Below, in pieces: positions 48,851-57,007 of a stretch of DNA of 64,000 bases. The position numbers and the translations under genes are program-made. The number at the start of each line of letters is the position of its first letter. Position 1 is the stretch's first letter. The notes beneath the pieces are model-generated. The model was not told the DNA's origin, made no database searches, and saw only the letters and a list, made by a program, of their open reading frames with translations. The stretch comes from Eubacterium sp. 1001713B170207_170306_E7 (GTDB lineage Bacteria > Bacillota > Clostridia > Eubacteriales > Eubacteriaceae), in contig NZ_JADMVE010000005.1 of the NCBI RefSeq assembly GCF_015547515.1, positions 248,001 to 312,000 of the forward strand, read 5' to 3'.

Positions 48851-49276
48851 ATGCCAAAGGTTCGGTTTTATAAAGCATCAGAGGATTATTTTTTTAAATA
48901 CGCAGTTATCATAGCGCGTTATGCGGGAAAATGGGTGTTCTGTAAGCACCGTGACCGCCGCACCTACGAATGCCCTGGCGGGCATTGGGAAAAGGGTGAA
49001 ACCATTGATGAAACAGCAGAGCGGGAGCTTTATGAGGAAACGGGCGCAGTGGATTTTGACCTGCTGCCAGTTTGCGTTTATTCGGTGACAGGTGAAAAAG
49101 AGGAGACCTTCGGTATGCTTTATCTGGCACAGATCCACACCTTTGGCCCGATGCCGGAATTGGAAATTGAACAGCGCAGGCTTTTTGATGTCCTGCCTGA
49201 TGAAGAACAATGGACATATCCAAAAATTCAACCGCTTCTGGTCAAACGTGCTATGGAACACCCTGAATTTCATTAA
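48851..49276 (+). CDS. NUDIX hydrolase
   Basis: A 141-residue NUDIX protein: the box GGHWEKGETIDETAERELYEETGAV at about residues 38-62 contains all catalytic Glu and Arg of GX5EX7REUXEEXGU. It hydrolyses a nucleoside-diphosphate-linked compound; substrate not known (8-oxo-dGTP or other). AGGAGG lies 8 bases before ATG. It stands alone, followed by 130 bases without a clear gene before the copper ATPase. Confidence 0.92.
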   Translation: MPKVRFYKASEDYFFKYAVIIARYAGKWVFCKHRDRRTYECPGGHWEKGETIDETAERELYEETGAVDFDLLPVCVYSVTGEKEETFGMLYLAQIHTFGPMPELEIEQRRLFDVLPDEEQWTYPKIQPLLVKRAMEHPEFH

Positions 49277-49409
49277 GATACGTTGAATGGAATGTTAGTT
49301 CAGGTAAAGCTGACCGGATATCAGGCGGAAACGGCACGGTCTAAGGAGATGATGATATGATGTGAAACCGGAATTCAGGGTATATACCTTTTAAAAAAGG
49401 AGCGATACC

Positions 49410-51449
49410 ATGAACGATACACACCATACAATGGAGCACAGCCACAGCATGGAGGGGATGGGCGAAACGGACCATTCATCCATGCAGATGGGCGGCATGG
49501 ACCACCACGCGATGATGGTTCAGGATTTTAAAAGACGGTTCTGGGTGTCCTTGATCGTGATGATTCCCATCCTGATCCTTTCGCCCATGATCCAGATGTT
49601 TTTAGGCGTCGACTGGCGTTTCCCGGGGGATTCCTATGTCCTGCTGGCGCTGTCAACATTTTTGTTTTTTTACGGCGGCTGGCCCTTTCTCAAAGGCGCT
49701 AAGGATGAGCTGAAACAGAAATCTCCAGCCATGATGACACTGATCGCCCTGGCGATTATTGTCGCTTATGGTTACAGCGCGGCAACGGTATTTGGCGTGC
49801 AGGGGTCAGATTTTTTCTGGGAGCTGGCGAGCCTGATTGTCATTATGCTGCTGGGGCACTGGATTGAAATGCGCTCGGTGATGGGCGCATCAAAGGCTTT
49901 GGAGGAACTGGCAAAGCTCATGCCCGAAAATGCCCACATGATTATGGACAGCGGCGAAACGATGGACATGCCGGTCAGCAAGCTGAAAACCGGGCAGGCC
50001 GTGCTTGTGAAGCCCGGGGAGAAGATTCCCATTGACGGCGTGGTGTATGAAGGGGATTCAGAGGTCAACGAGGCCATGATCACCGGAGAATCCGTACCGG
50101 TCGAAAAGAAAAAGGGGGACGAGGTGATCGGAGGTTCTGTCAACGGTGATGGAGTTCTGAAGTTTAAGGTCAGCCATGTCGGAAATGACACCTTTTTATC
50201 CCAGGTGATCCGCCTGGTGAGGGACGCTCAGGCCTCCAAATCCAACACACAGCGGCTTGCGGACAAAGCGGCTAAATGGCTGTTTTACATTGCGCTGGTA
50301 ACTGGCATTGTCACCTTTGCTTCATGGTTGGTGATTGAGGGAAACCTGAATTTTGCCGTTACCCGGGCAGTGACAGTCATTATCATCTGCTGCCCCCATG
50401 CCCTTGGCCTTGCCATGCCGCTGGTGACCTCGGTATCGACCAGCCTCGCGGCGAAAAACGGGCTGCTGATCCGCAATCGGGCCGCCTTTGAAAACGCCCG
50501 GAATCTGGATACAGTGGTGTTTGACAAGACAGGCACGCTGACAGAAGGCAGCTTTGGCGTGACGGACATACAGGCAGACAGCGTTTCGGAGGACGAGCTC
50601 CTGACCATTGCGGCCTCGGTGGAGGCAAATTCTGAGCATCCCATCGCCAGAGGAATTGTGCAGGCGGGAAAAGAGCGGAGCCTTGCAGTACTCAGGGTAA
50701 CGGATTATCAGAATCTGACTGGTGAGGGACTGCGGGCCAGTGTGGACGGCCATCTCATTAAAATTGTCAGCCCGGGTTATCTGAAGCACGAGGGCATTGG
50801 CTTTGATCAAGAAACCTACAACAAACTGGCTGAAGAGGGGAAAACAGTGGTGTTTATTCTGCGCGACAACAGACTGCTGGGGTTTATCGCACTGTCCGAC
50901 AGAGTGCGCCCGACAGCGAAGGAAGCAGTGGACGAGCTGAAGCAGATGGAGGTCACTGCCATCATGCTTACAGGAGATAACAGGCGGGCCGCGGACTATG
51001 CGGCGCAGCAGCTGGATATCAGCAGTGTGTTTGCCGAGGTACTGCCGGGGGATAAGGTCTCGAAGATTGACGAGCTTCACCGAGACGGGCGCAAAGTCGC
51101 CATGACCGGCGACGGTGTCAATGACGCGCCCTCCCTCGCCAGGGCGGACCTCGGTATCGCCATCGGCGCGGGCACCAGTGTGGCCATTGAGACCGCGGAC
51201 GTTATTCTGATTAAGAGTAATCCTCTGGATGTGGTTGGCATTTTAAAGCTCTCGCGGGCGACCTTTAGGAAGATGGTACAGAATCTGATCTGGGCCACAG
51301 CCTACAATGTGGTGGCGCTGCCGCTGGCCGCAGGCGTGCTCTATTATCAGGGGATAGTCATCAGCCCGGCCGTGGGGGCAGTGCTGATGTCCCTGAGCAC
51401 CGTCATTGTTGCCATCAACGCACGACTGCTGAAGCTGCCGAAAAAATAA
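49410..51449 (+). CDS. copB: Copper-translocating P-type ATPase, CopB type (P1B-3)
   Basis: A 679-residue P-type ATPase. The N-terminal tail is His/Met-rich (residues 1-40, several HH, HS and MxM). The transmembrane metal motif is CPH (ICCPHALGLAMP, about residue 327) which marks CopB rather than the CPC of CopA. TGES (dephosphorylation loop), DKTGT (phosphorylated Asp about 372), HP in the nucleotide domain and GDGVNDAPSLARADLGIA follow. It exports Cu or Ag. No CopY/CsoR or copper chaperone is next to it. GGAGC lies before the ATG. Confidence 0.93.
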   Translation: MNDTHHTMEHSHSMEGMGETDHSSMQMGGMDHHAMMVQDFKRRFWVSLIVMIPILILSPMIQMFLGVDWRFPGDSYVLLALSTFLFFYGGWPFLKGAKDELKQKSPAMMTLIALAIIVAYGYSAATVFGVQGSDFFWELASLIVIMLLGHWIEMRSVMGASKALEELAKLMPENAHMIMDSGETMDMPVSKLKTGQAVLVKPGEKIPIDGVVYEGDSEVNEAMITGESVPVEKKKGDEVIGGSVNGDGVLKFKVSHVGNDTFLSQVIRLVRDAQASKSNTQRLADKAAKWLFYIALVTGIVTFASWLVIEGNLNFAVTRAVTVIIICCPHALGLAMPLVTSVSTSLAAKNGLLIRNRAAFENARNLDTVVFDKTGTLTEGSFGVTDIQADSVSEDELLTIAASVEANSEHPIARGIVQAGKERSLAVLRVTDYQNLTGEGLRASVDGHLIKIVSPGYLKHEGIGFDQETYNKLAEEGKTVVFILRDNRLLGFIALSDRVRPTAKEAVDELKQMEVTAIMLTGDNRRAADYAAQQLDISSVFAEVLPGDKVSKIDELHRDGRKVAMTGDGVNDAPSLARADLGIAIGAGTSVAIETADVILIKSNPLDVVGILKLSRATFRKMVQNLIWATAYNVVALPLAAGVLYYQGIVISPAVGAVLMSLSTVIVAINARLLKLPKK

Positions 51450-51465
51450 GTCAAAAACTTAACAA

Positions 51466-51494
51466 TAGACAAAGACTGGGGTTCATACTATAAT
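51466..51494 (+). promoter_or_regulatory. Promoter of the LD-carboxypeptidase gene
   Basis: TAGACA (51466-51471), 17 bases, TATAAT (51489-51494), in the gap after the copper ATPase. Confidence 0.7.
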
Positions 51495-51567
51495 GGAAAT
51501 AAGATGTCCTCGTAAAGGCACAGCGCCAAGCAGCAGGGCAAATTTACTGACGAAGGGAGCAACACCA

Positions 51568-52431
51568 ATGAAACTGAAAGCCGGAGATAAAGTTGGTATA
51601 GTCGCCTGCTCTAACGCGCAGCCCGCAGCCAACCGGACCCATGTGGAAAAACTACTTGAAACCCTGAGACAGGCAGGCCTGGACCCCGTCTGCAGTCCTT
51701 ATATTTTTGAAAAATCCCGTTATTTCAGCGGAACAGCCCAGGAAAAAGCCAGAGCGCTGATGGATTTTTACAGCGACAATGCGATCAGGGCTATTTTTGA
51801 TTTGTCGGGCGGAGACCTTGCCAATGAGGTGCTGGAATATCTGGATTATCAGGTGCTTAAGGACAACGCCAAGCCCTTTTTTGGCTACAGCGATGTGACG
51901 GCTGTGATCAACGCCATTTATAAAGAAACCGGACATCCGGGATATCTGTACCAGATACGGAATCTGATCTATGACTTCCGGGTCGAGCAGCTCAGCCTTT
52001 TTAAGGACTCTCTGTTCCAGGGCGGGCAGTCCCTGTTTGATTTCGACTATGAGTTTTTGCAGGGCAGCCGTATGGAGGGTGTTGTGGTCGGGGGCAATAT
52101 CCGATGCTTTCTCAAGCTGGCAGGCACACCCTATTTGCCGGATTTTTCAGACAAGCTGCTTTTCCTCGAAAGCTACAGCGGCGGCGCAGACCGGATGGTC
52201 TCACTGCTCAATCAATATCGTCAGATGGGGGTTTTTGACAAGATAAACGGAATTATTCTGGGAAGCTTCACGAAGATGGAGGAGGCAGAGGAAAAACCGG
52301 AAATCGCAGAACTGGTAAAAGCGGTCGTCCGCAATGAGGCCATGCCCATTGCCAAAACCCGGGAAGTCGGGCACGGTCCGGATTCCAGGGCCATTGTGAT
52401 CGGTATGCCGCTGACCCTCGAAATCGGCTGA
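51568..52431 (+). CDS. LD-carboxypeptidase-like peptidase, S66 family
   Basis: A 287-residue S66 peptidase. The nucleophile serine is in GYSDVTAV, the catalytic Glu in LLFLESYSGG and the His in VGHGPDSRAI, the usual triad. The family includes LdcA, which trims the terminal D-Ala of muropeptide tetrapeptides, and MccF, a microcin-immunity hydrolase; which of them this is cannot be told. AAGGGAG lies before ATG 51568; the open frame from 51493 reads through the promoter and is not used. It is single, upstream of the AraC gene. Confidence 0.9.
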   Translation: MKLKAGDKVGIVACSNAQPAANRTHVEKLLETLRQAGLDPVCSPYIFEKSRYFSGTAQEKARALMDFYSDNAIRAIFDLSGGDLANEVLEYLDYQVLKDNAKPFFGYSDVTAVINAIYKETGHPGYLYQIRNLIYDFRVEQLSLFKDSLFQGGQSLFDFDYEFLQGSRMEGVVVGGNIRCFLKLAGTPYLPDFSDKLLFLESYSGGADRMVSLLNQYRQMGVFDKINGIILGSFTKMEEAEEKPEIAELVKAVVRNEAMPIAKTREVGHGPDSRAIVIGMPLTLEIG

Positions 52432-52434
52432 AAA

Positions 52435-52454
52435 TTTTCGCAAATGCGGTCAAG
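52435..52454 (+). repeat. Promoter element of the AraC gene, copy 1
   Basis: TTTTCGCAAATGCGGTCAAG matches 53510-53529 at 19 of 20 positions. It ends 20 bases before TATACT (52475-52480); the other copy lies the same distance before TATAAT. A likely binding site for the AraC protein encoded at 52501. Confidence 0.75.
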
Positions 52455-52500
52455 ACGTTCCTGAGAGATAAGGCTATACTGGTAAAACGGAGGTGAGCTG

Positions 52501-53415
52501 ATGAAACGGGAAGAAAAGGTGCTGGCGGTTCAGAGAATGCAGGACTATATCAAAAAGCACATGACAGAAACCATTACGCTGAAGGAGCTGGCAGACTGTG
52601 CGGGCTATTCGCCATTTCACTGCTCCAGGATTTTTAAGGAGCTGACAGGAAAGCCGCCCTTTGACTATATCCGCGCCCTGCGCCTGAGCCAGGCAGCCCT
52701 CAAGCTGCGGGACGAAGAAAAGGTGAGGGTGGTGGACGTGGCTCTGGATTTTGTCTTTGACAGCCATGAGGGCTTCACCCGTGCTTTTTCAAAGGCCTTT
52801 GGCATTACACCCCGGCGCTACAGCAAAAATCCTCCGCCGATCAAGTTGTTTATGCCAGACCCGGTAAAGGACTGGTATCTCACCATGAAGGAAGGAGAGG
52901 AACGCATGAAAATTTATGAAAAACAGGTCGACACGGTTTTTGTTCAGGTTATTGAGAGGCCGGCCCGCAAGCTGATGGTGAAGTGGGCAAAATCAGCCGG
53001 AGAGTACTTTGCCTATTGTGAGGAGGTCGGCTGTGATATCTGGGGTGTGCTGTGCAGCGTCAAGGAAGCCCTGTACGAGCCGGTAGGGCTGTGGATGCCC
53101 AAGCGTTTTCGTCCGGCGGATACCGGACGTTATGCACAGGGGGTAGAGCTTCCTGTGGATTATGACGGCCCAGTGGCCGAAGGGTTCGATTTAATAGAAC
53201 TGCCGCCCTGCAAAATGATGGTCTTTCAGGGAGAGCCTTTCGAGGATGAAAAATTTTATCAGGCGGTTAAGGACATCAAAGCGGTAATTGACGGCTATGA
53301 ACCTGAGCTCTACGGCTTTGAATGGGCAGATGAGGATGGCCCGCGCTTTCAACTGGAGCCCCAGGGCTACCGGGGATACATAGAGGCACGGCCGGTAAGG
53401 GCAGTGAAAAACTGA
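52501..53415 (+). CDS. AraC-family regulator with GyrI-like effector domain
   Basis: A 304-residue regulator: N-terminal AraC/MarA DNA-binding domain (TITLKELADCAGYSPFHCSRIFKEL; then DSHEGFTRAFSKAFGITPRRY), a linker, and a GyrI-like ligand domain from about residue 140 ending in a Trp/Tyr-rich pocket (FEWADEDGPRFQLEPQGYRG). It resembles Rob/SoxS-like drug-responsive activators. Upstream, and again upstream of the adjacent ABC exporter, lies the same 20-bp element at the same distance from the -10, so it is likely to activate itself and the exporter. GGAGG overlaps the upstream leader, 6 bases before ATG. Confidence 0.93.
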   Translation: MKREEKVLAVQRMQDYIKKHMTETITLKELADCAGYSPFHCSRIFKELTGKPPFDYIRALRLSQAALKLRDEEKVRVVDVALDFVFDSHEGFTRAFSKAFGITPRRYSKNPPPIKLFMPDPVKDWYLTMKEGEERMKIYEKQVDTVFVQVIERPARKLMVKWAKSAGEYFAYCEEVGCDIWGVLCSVKEALYEPVGLWMPKRFRPADTGRYAQGVELPVDYDGPVAEGFDLIELPPCKMMVFQGEPFEDEKFYQAVKDIKAVIDGYEPELYGFEWADEDGPRFQLEPQGYRGYIEARPVRAVKN

Positions 53416-53429
53416 AAATCACGCTGATT

Positions 53430-53451
53430 AAGCGGCTTCGGCCGCTTTTTT
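53430..53451 (+). terminator. Terminator of the AraC gene (UUCG loop)
   Basis: AAGCGGC (53430-53436) pairs with GCCGCTT around TTCG, followed by TTTTT. Confidence 0.9.
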
Positions 53452-53509
53452 GTTGGCGAAAACTGTGGATATGTGGAGGATTTTCTGTGTTTTTGTGGAT
53501 AACACTGTT

Positions 53510-53529
53510 TTTTCGCAAGTGCGGTCAAG
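53510..53529 (+). repeat. Promoter element of the ABC exporter, copy 2
   Basis: Same 20-bp element as at 52435-52454 with one G for A. It ends 20 bases before TATAAT (53550-53555), so the geometry is identical to copy 1. Confidence 0.75.
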
Positions 53530-53585
53530 CCTTTTTACCGCCTATGGCATATAATTTTCAGGCAGAGATAAAAGGAGGTGCGAAA

Positions 53586-54314
53586 ATGGAAGAAGTTTTA
53601 CAGGTGCAGAACCTGAGTAAAAACTACGGCGGCGTAACGGCTGTAAACGGCCTGAGCCTGAGCGTGGCCCGGGGAGAGGTCTTTGGACTTCTGGGGCCAA
53701 ACGGCGCCGGAAAAAGCACCAGCATCGAGTGTATGCTGGGCGTAAAAAAAGCAAATGCCGGAACGGTAAGGGTTCTGGGAATCAACCCTTATGAAAAAAG
53801 AAAACAACTTTTTGAAAGCATCGGCGTCCAGTTTCAGGAGACAGGCTATCAGGATAAAATACGGGTAGGCGAGGTCTGCCGGATGACAGCCGCTCTCTAC
53901 AGGCAGCCTGCAGACTGGCAGAAGCTGCTTGAGGTGTTTGACATCCAGGGCTTTGAGAAGCAGGAGGTAAGCCAGCTGTCCGGCGGAGAGCGCCAGCGCC
54001 TTTCCGTGCTGCTGGCCTTGATCCCAAATCCTGAGCTGGTCTTTCTGGACGAGCTGACCACAGGACTGGATACCCGGGCCCGCCGGGAGGTCTGGCATTA
54101 CCTGAAGGAATTGAAAAAGGACGGGCTGACCATTGTGCTGACCTCCCATTTTATGGACGAAGTGGAGGTTTTGTGCGACCGGGCCTTGATTCTGAAAAGA
54201 GGGAAAACCCAGATCTGCGGAACAATAGAGGCGATAACAGCCAAAAGCCCCTGCGGCTGCTTTGAGGACGCTTATCTCTGGTTTACAGGAGGTGACGATG
54301 ATGCGCGCGTTTAA
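53586..54314 (+). CDS. ABC-2 type exporter ATPase
   Basis: A 242-residue ATPase: Walker A GPNGAGKST, Q-loop GVQFQETGYQ, signature QLSGGERQRLSVLLALIPNP, Walker B LVFLDELTTGLD, H-loop LTSHF. It belongs to the DrrA/antibiotic-exporter group. The frame upstream of 53586 is non-coding; AAGGAGGTG lies 6 bases before this ATG. The permease gene starts inside its 3' end. The AraC element upstream suggests drug-induced expression. Confidence 0.93.
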   Translation: MEEVLQVQNLSKNYGGVTAVNGLSLSVARGEVFGLLGPNGAGKSTSIECMLGVKKANAGTVRVLGINPYEKRKQLFESIGVQFQETGYQDKIRVGEVCRMTAALYRQPADWQKLLEVFDIQGFEKQEVSQLSGGERQRLSVLLALIPNPELVFLDELTTGLDTRARREVWHYLKELKKDGLTIVLTSHFMDEVEVLCDRALILKRGKTQICGTIEAITAKSPCGCFEDAYLWFTGGDDDARV

Positions 54315-55044
54315 AAGTTTGTTCTGGATTGAGCTCAAGCTCTCCATCCGGGCCATGAACCTAATTTTATTTGGTCTTTTTTCACCAGCTGTCGTTGCTG
54401 TGATTATTGGCGTTATCTATGGAGCAAAGCCGGCCTTTGACGGGGCAGCGTATTCCTTTATGGCGCAGTCCTTTGGGGCGCTTTCGGGCATTGGCATCTG
54501 TGCGACCGGACTGATGGGGCTGCCCCTTTCCCTGGCGGATTACCGCCACCGGAAGATACTCAAGCGCTTTGAGGTCACACCCGTGAGCCCGGGCATGCTG
54601 CTCTTTGTACAGATGGTGGTCAATTTTGTTTACGCTCTTGTCGCCATGGCTCTGGTTTATGGGATATGCCGCATGTTCGGCGGCAGTTGGGAGGGCGGCT
54701 CGCTCCTTTATTTTGCCTTGTCCTTTCTGCTGGTCACAGTCTCCATCTACAGCCTGGGAATGCTGGTGGCCAGCGTGGCGGGAAACATGAAGACAGCCAA
54801 CCTGCTGTGCACCGTTTTATATTTTCCGATGCTGATTTTTTCCGGGGCAACCCTGCCCTATGAGGTTATGCCGCCAGCCCTTCAGCACGCGGCGGATATC
54901 ATGCCCCTGACCCAGGGAGTAAAGCTCATGAAAAACGCCGCACTGGGTCTGCCCATCGAAAACGCTGCGGTGCCGATTGCGGTAATGGTGATTCTGGCAG
55001 TGGTCTGCATTGCCGTTTCCATCCGCTTTTTCAGATGGGAATGA
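54298..55044 (+). CDS. ABC-2 type exporter permease
   Basis: A 248-residue permease with six membrane helices of the ABC-2 family; FEVTPVSPGMLLFVQMVVNF and LLCTVLYFPMLIFSGATLPYEVMP are the typical second-half segments. Its start overlaps the ATPase gene by 17 bases (AGGAGG before two adjacent ATGs), so translation is coupled. With the ATPase it makes a drug or lipid exporter under AraC control (inference). No terminator is obvious before the TetR promoter. Confidence 0.92.
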   Translation: MMRAFKSLFWIELKLSIRAMNLILFGLFSPAVVAVIIGVIYGAKPAFDGAAYSFMAQSFGALSGIGICATGLMGLPLSLADYRHRKILKRFEVTPVSPGMLLFVQMVVNFVYALVAMALVYGICRMFGGSWEGGSLLYFALSFLLVTVSIYSLGMLVASVAGNMKTANLLCTVLYFPMLIFSGATLPYEVMPPALQHAADIMPLTQGVKLMKNAALGLPIENAAVPIAVMVILAVVCIAVSIRFFRWE

Positions 55045-55060
55045 TAATCCTTAAGGCCTG

Positions 55061-55110
55061 TTGACAGACTAACGATCGTTCGTGTATAATAAAAACGAAC
55101 GATCGTTAGT
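55061..55110 (+). promoter_or_regulatory. TetR promoter with two nested palindromic operators
   Basis: TTGACA (55061-55066), 18 bases, TATAAT (55085-55090). ACTAACGATCGTTCGT (55069-55084) fills the spacer; its exact inverse ACGAACGATCGTTAGT follows at 55095-55110 across the start site. Each contains the palindrome AACGATCGTT. Paired TetR/QacR-like operators that would block the promoter fully. Confidence 0.92.
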
Positions 55111-55130
55111 TTTTTATTGAGGAGAATATT

Positions 55131-55769
55131 ATGAACACAAAGGAAAGGATTGCCAGTGAAGCGCTGACGCTGTTCAGCTCAAAGGGCTACAGCGCCGTAT
55201 CGGTTCGGGATATTGCCCGGGCGGCCGGTATAAAGGAGAGCTCCATTTACAATCACTATAAAGGCAAACAGGCGATTTTTGACGAGCTGGTCGAGACCTA
55301 TGATACCCGCGCCGATAATTTTTTCGGGAAGTTTGCTTCGCCAAAACACCTTGAGGGAAACGTCATTGAGAATATGGCTTATATGAAAACCCTTGACGGT
55401 CTGGTCGAAATGGTGCTGGCGTCAGTAGAGCAGTACCTCTGCGATGACTACTTTTTTAAGTTTTTCAGGATGCTGTCCATTGAGCGCTTTAATAACAAGA
55501 GGGTACAGGCTATTTACCAGAAAATGTTTATTGACGGCGCTCTTGATTACCAGGCCCGGCTTTTTGCCTGGATGATTGACAACGGATATTTTGTCAGGGC
55601 CGATCCCCGAATGGCCGCGATGCAGTTCCACGGCCCCATCTATATGATTTTCAACCAGTTTGAGCCCGGGGTTACAGATATGAAAGCAGTGATGCTGACA
55701 TTGGAAAGGCATGTCCGGCAGTTCGCGGCGCTTTATGATGTGCGGGAGAATATCCATGAAGCAGAATAA
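55131..55769 (+). CDS. TetR-family regulator of the radical SAM operon
   Basis: A 212-residue TetR protein: HTH at residues 10-48 (IASEALTLFSSKGYSAVSVRDIARAAGIKESSIYNHYKGKQAIF), then a helical ligand domain. The promoter carries two perfect nested palindromes typical of TetR autorepression. Its coding end overlaps the start of the radical SAM gene by 14 bases, so the two form one transcript. The ligand is unknown; it may sense the substrate or product of the radical SAM enzyme. Confidence 0.95.
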   Translation: MNTKERIASEALTLFSSKGYSAVSVRDIARAAGIKESSIYNHYKGKQAIFDELVETYDTRADNFFGKFASPKHLEGNVIENMAYMKTLDGLVEMVLASVEQYLCDDYFFKFFRMLSIERFNNKRVQAIYQKMFIDGALDYQARLFAWMIDNGYFVRADPRMAAMQFHGPIYMIFNQFEPGVTDMKAVMLTLERHVRQFAALYDVRENIHEAE

Positions 55770-56847
55770 AGATCTTACGCGTTATATGAATAACGCCATT
55801 GAAAAGCTGGCGGCGGGTATTGTCAGAGGAACCCTCAGAAATCCCAGAGAGACCGCCTTTATTCTGAAGCTTCGGGACCGGCTTGCGCAGGCCATGAAAA
55901 AACGCGAGGCCGCCGAGCTGCGGGGACGCCACATTCCGCCCTTTCTGATCTCCAGCATTGCCACAGAATGCAATCTTCACTGTAAAGGCTGTTATGCCCG
56001 GGCCAACGGCATCTGCGGCTCCGGTGAGGACAGGTCGTTGACCGCGGCAGAATGGCAGAACATATTTAAAGAAGCGGCCGCGCTGGGGGTTTCCTTCAAT
56101 CTTCTGGCAGGAGGCGAGCCGCTTACGCGGCGTGATGTACTGGAGGCGGCCGCCCAGGTAAGAGAGCTGGTCTTTCCGGTTTTTACCAATGGCTTGCTGA
56201 TTGACGAGGCCACTGCGGATTTTTTTGCCGGAAACCGTCATCTAATACCGGTTATCAGCATTGAAGGCGACAGAGCACAGACCGACGGCCGACGCGGCGA
56301 AGGGACTCATCGGGCGGTTCAGGCAGTTATGGAGCGTCTCAGGAAAAGAGGGATACTCTTTGGCGTTTCCATTACAGTCACCAGGGAAAATCTTCATACG
56401 GTTACCGGCGACGCCTTTATCAGCAATCTCGACAGACAGGGCTGCCGTATTGCTTTCTTTGTGGAGTATGTGCCAGTGGAGGAGAGCAGTGCCTCGCTGG
56501 CGCCGTCGGAAGCGGAGCGGATGGTTTTGGAGCAGCGGCAGACGGCTCTCAGGGAGACATGGCCGGGGATAATTTTTCTCTCCTTTCCAGGTGATGAAAA
56601 GCATATGGGCGGCTGTCTGGCGGCCGGACGGGGTTTTTTCCACATCAATGCCTATGGCGCGGCGGAGGCCTGTCCGTTTTCGCCCTATTCGGACAGAAGC
56701 CTAAAGCAGCACACCCTGCTGGAGGTGCTGGACTCCCCGTTTTTCGCCAGCCTGCAGCAGGAGGCTCTGGTGGGCGGCGAGCATGACGGCGGATGTGCGC
56801 TTTTCCAGAAGCAGAGCCAGGTGCAGGCTCTTTTAAAACAGACCTGA
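55756..56847 (+). CDS. Radical SAM protein
   Basis: A 363-residue radical SAM enzyme. The [4Fe-4S] motif is CNLHCKGC (CxxxCxxC) in ECNLHCKGCYARANG. LLAGGEPLTRRDVLEAA is the GGEP SAM motif. C-terminal region has GCLAAGRGFFHINAYGAAEACPFSP, a fold like SPASM-type proteins but with too few cysteines for a full auxiliary cluster set. The substrate is unknown. A longer frame from 55711 exists, but GGGAG lies before ATG 55756. It is under the TetR protein just upstream. A terminator follows. Confidence 0.9.
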   Translation: MKQNKDLTRYMNNAIEKLAAGIVRGTLRNPRETAFILKLRDRLAQAMKKREAAELRGRHIPPFLISSIATECNLHCKGCYARANGICGSGEDRSLTAAEWQNIFKEAAALGVSFNLLAGGEPLTRRDVLEAAAQVRELVFPVFTNGLLIDEATADFFAGNRHLIPVISIEGDRAQTDGRRGEGTHRAVQAVMERLRKRGILFGVSITVTRENLHTVTGDAFISNLDRQGCRIAFFVEYVPVEESSASLAPSEAERMVLEQRQTALRETWPGIIFLSFPGDEKHMGGCLAAGRGFFHINAYGAAEACPFSPYSDRSLKQHTLLEVLDSPFFASLQQEALVGGEHDGGCALFQKQSQVQALLKQT

Positions 56848-56850
56848 AGT

Positions 56851-56885
56851 AAAACAGCGGTTTATAAAAAGCCGCTGTTTTTTAT
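56851..56885 (+). terminator. Terminator of the TetR/radical SAM operon
   Basis: AAAACAGCGG pairs with CCGCTGTTTT around a short AT-rich loop, with TTTTTATTTT after it. Confidence 0.88.
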
Positions 56886-57007
56886 TTTACAGTCCTATTA
56901 AGAAAGCGTTGAATGCTTGTAAATTCTTGATAATATGCTTATAATAGATCATAATAAGCATAAAATATTTTGAAAAAGTCCGATCCGTTAAAAAGGAGGG
57001 GAGCAGC

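Noticed and set aside
49292-49360. 22-residue frame before the copper ATPase
   Set aside because: No ribosome binding site and no recognisable pattern.
53494-53502. DnaA-box-like TGTGGATAA in the gap after the AraC gene
   Set aside because: It is one isolated match with only a loose neighbour at 53464 and no dnaA/dnaN genes, so it is not an origin.
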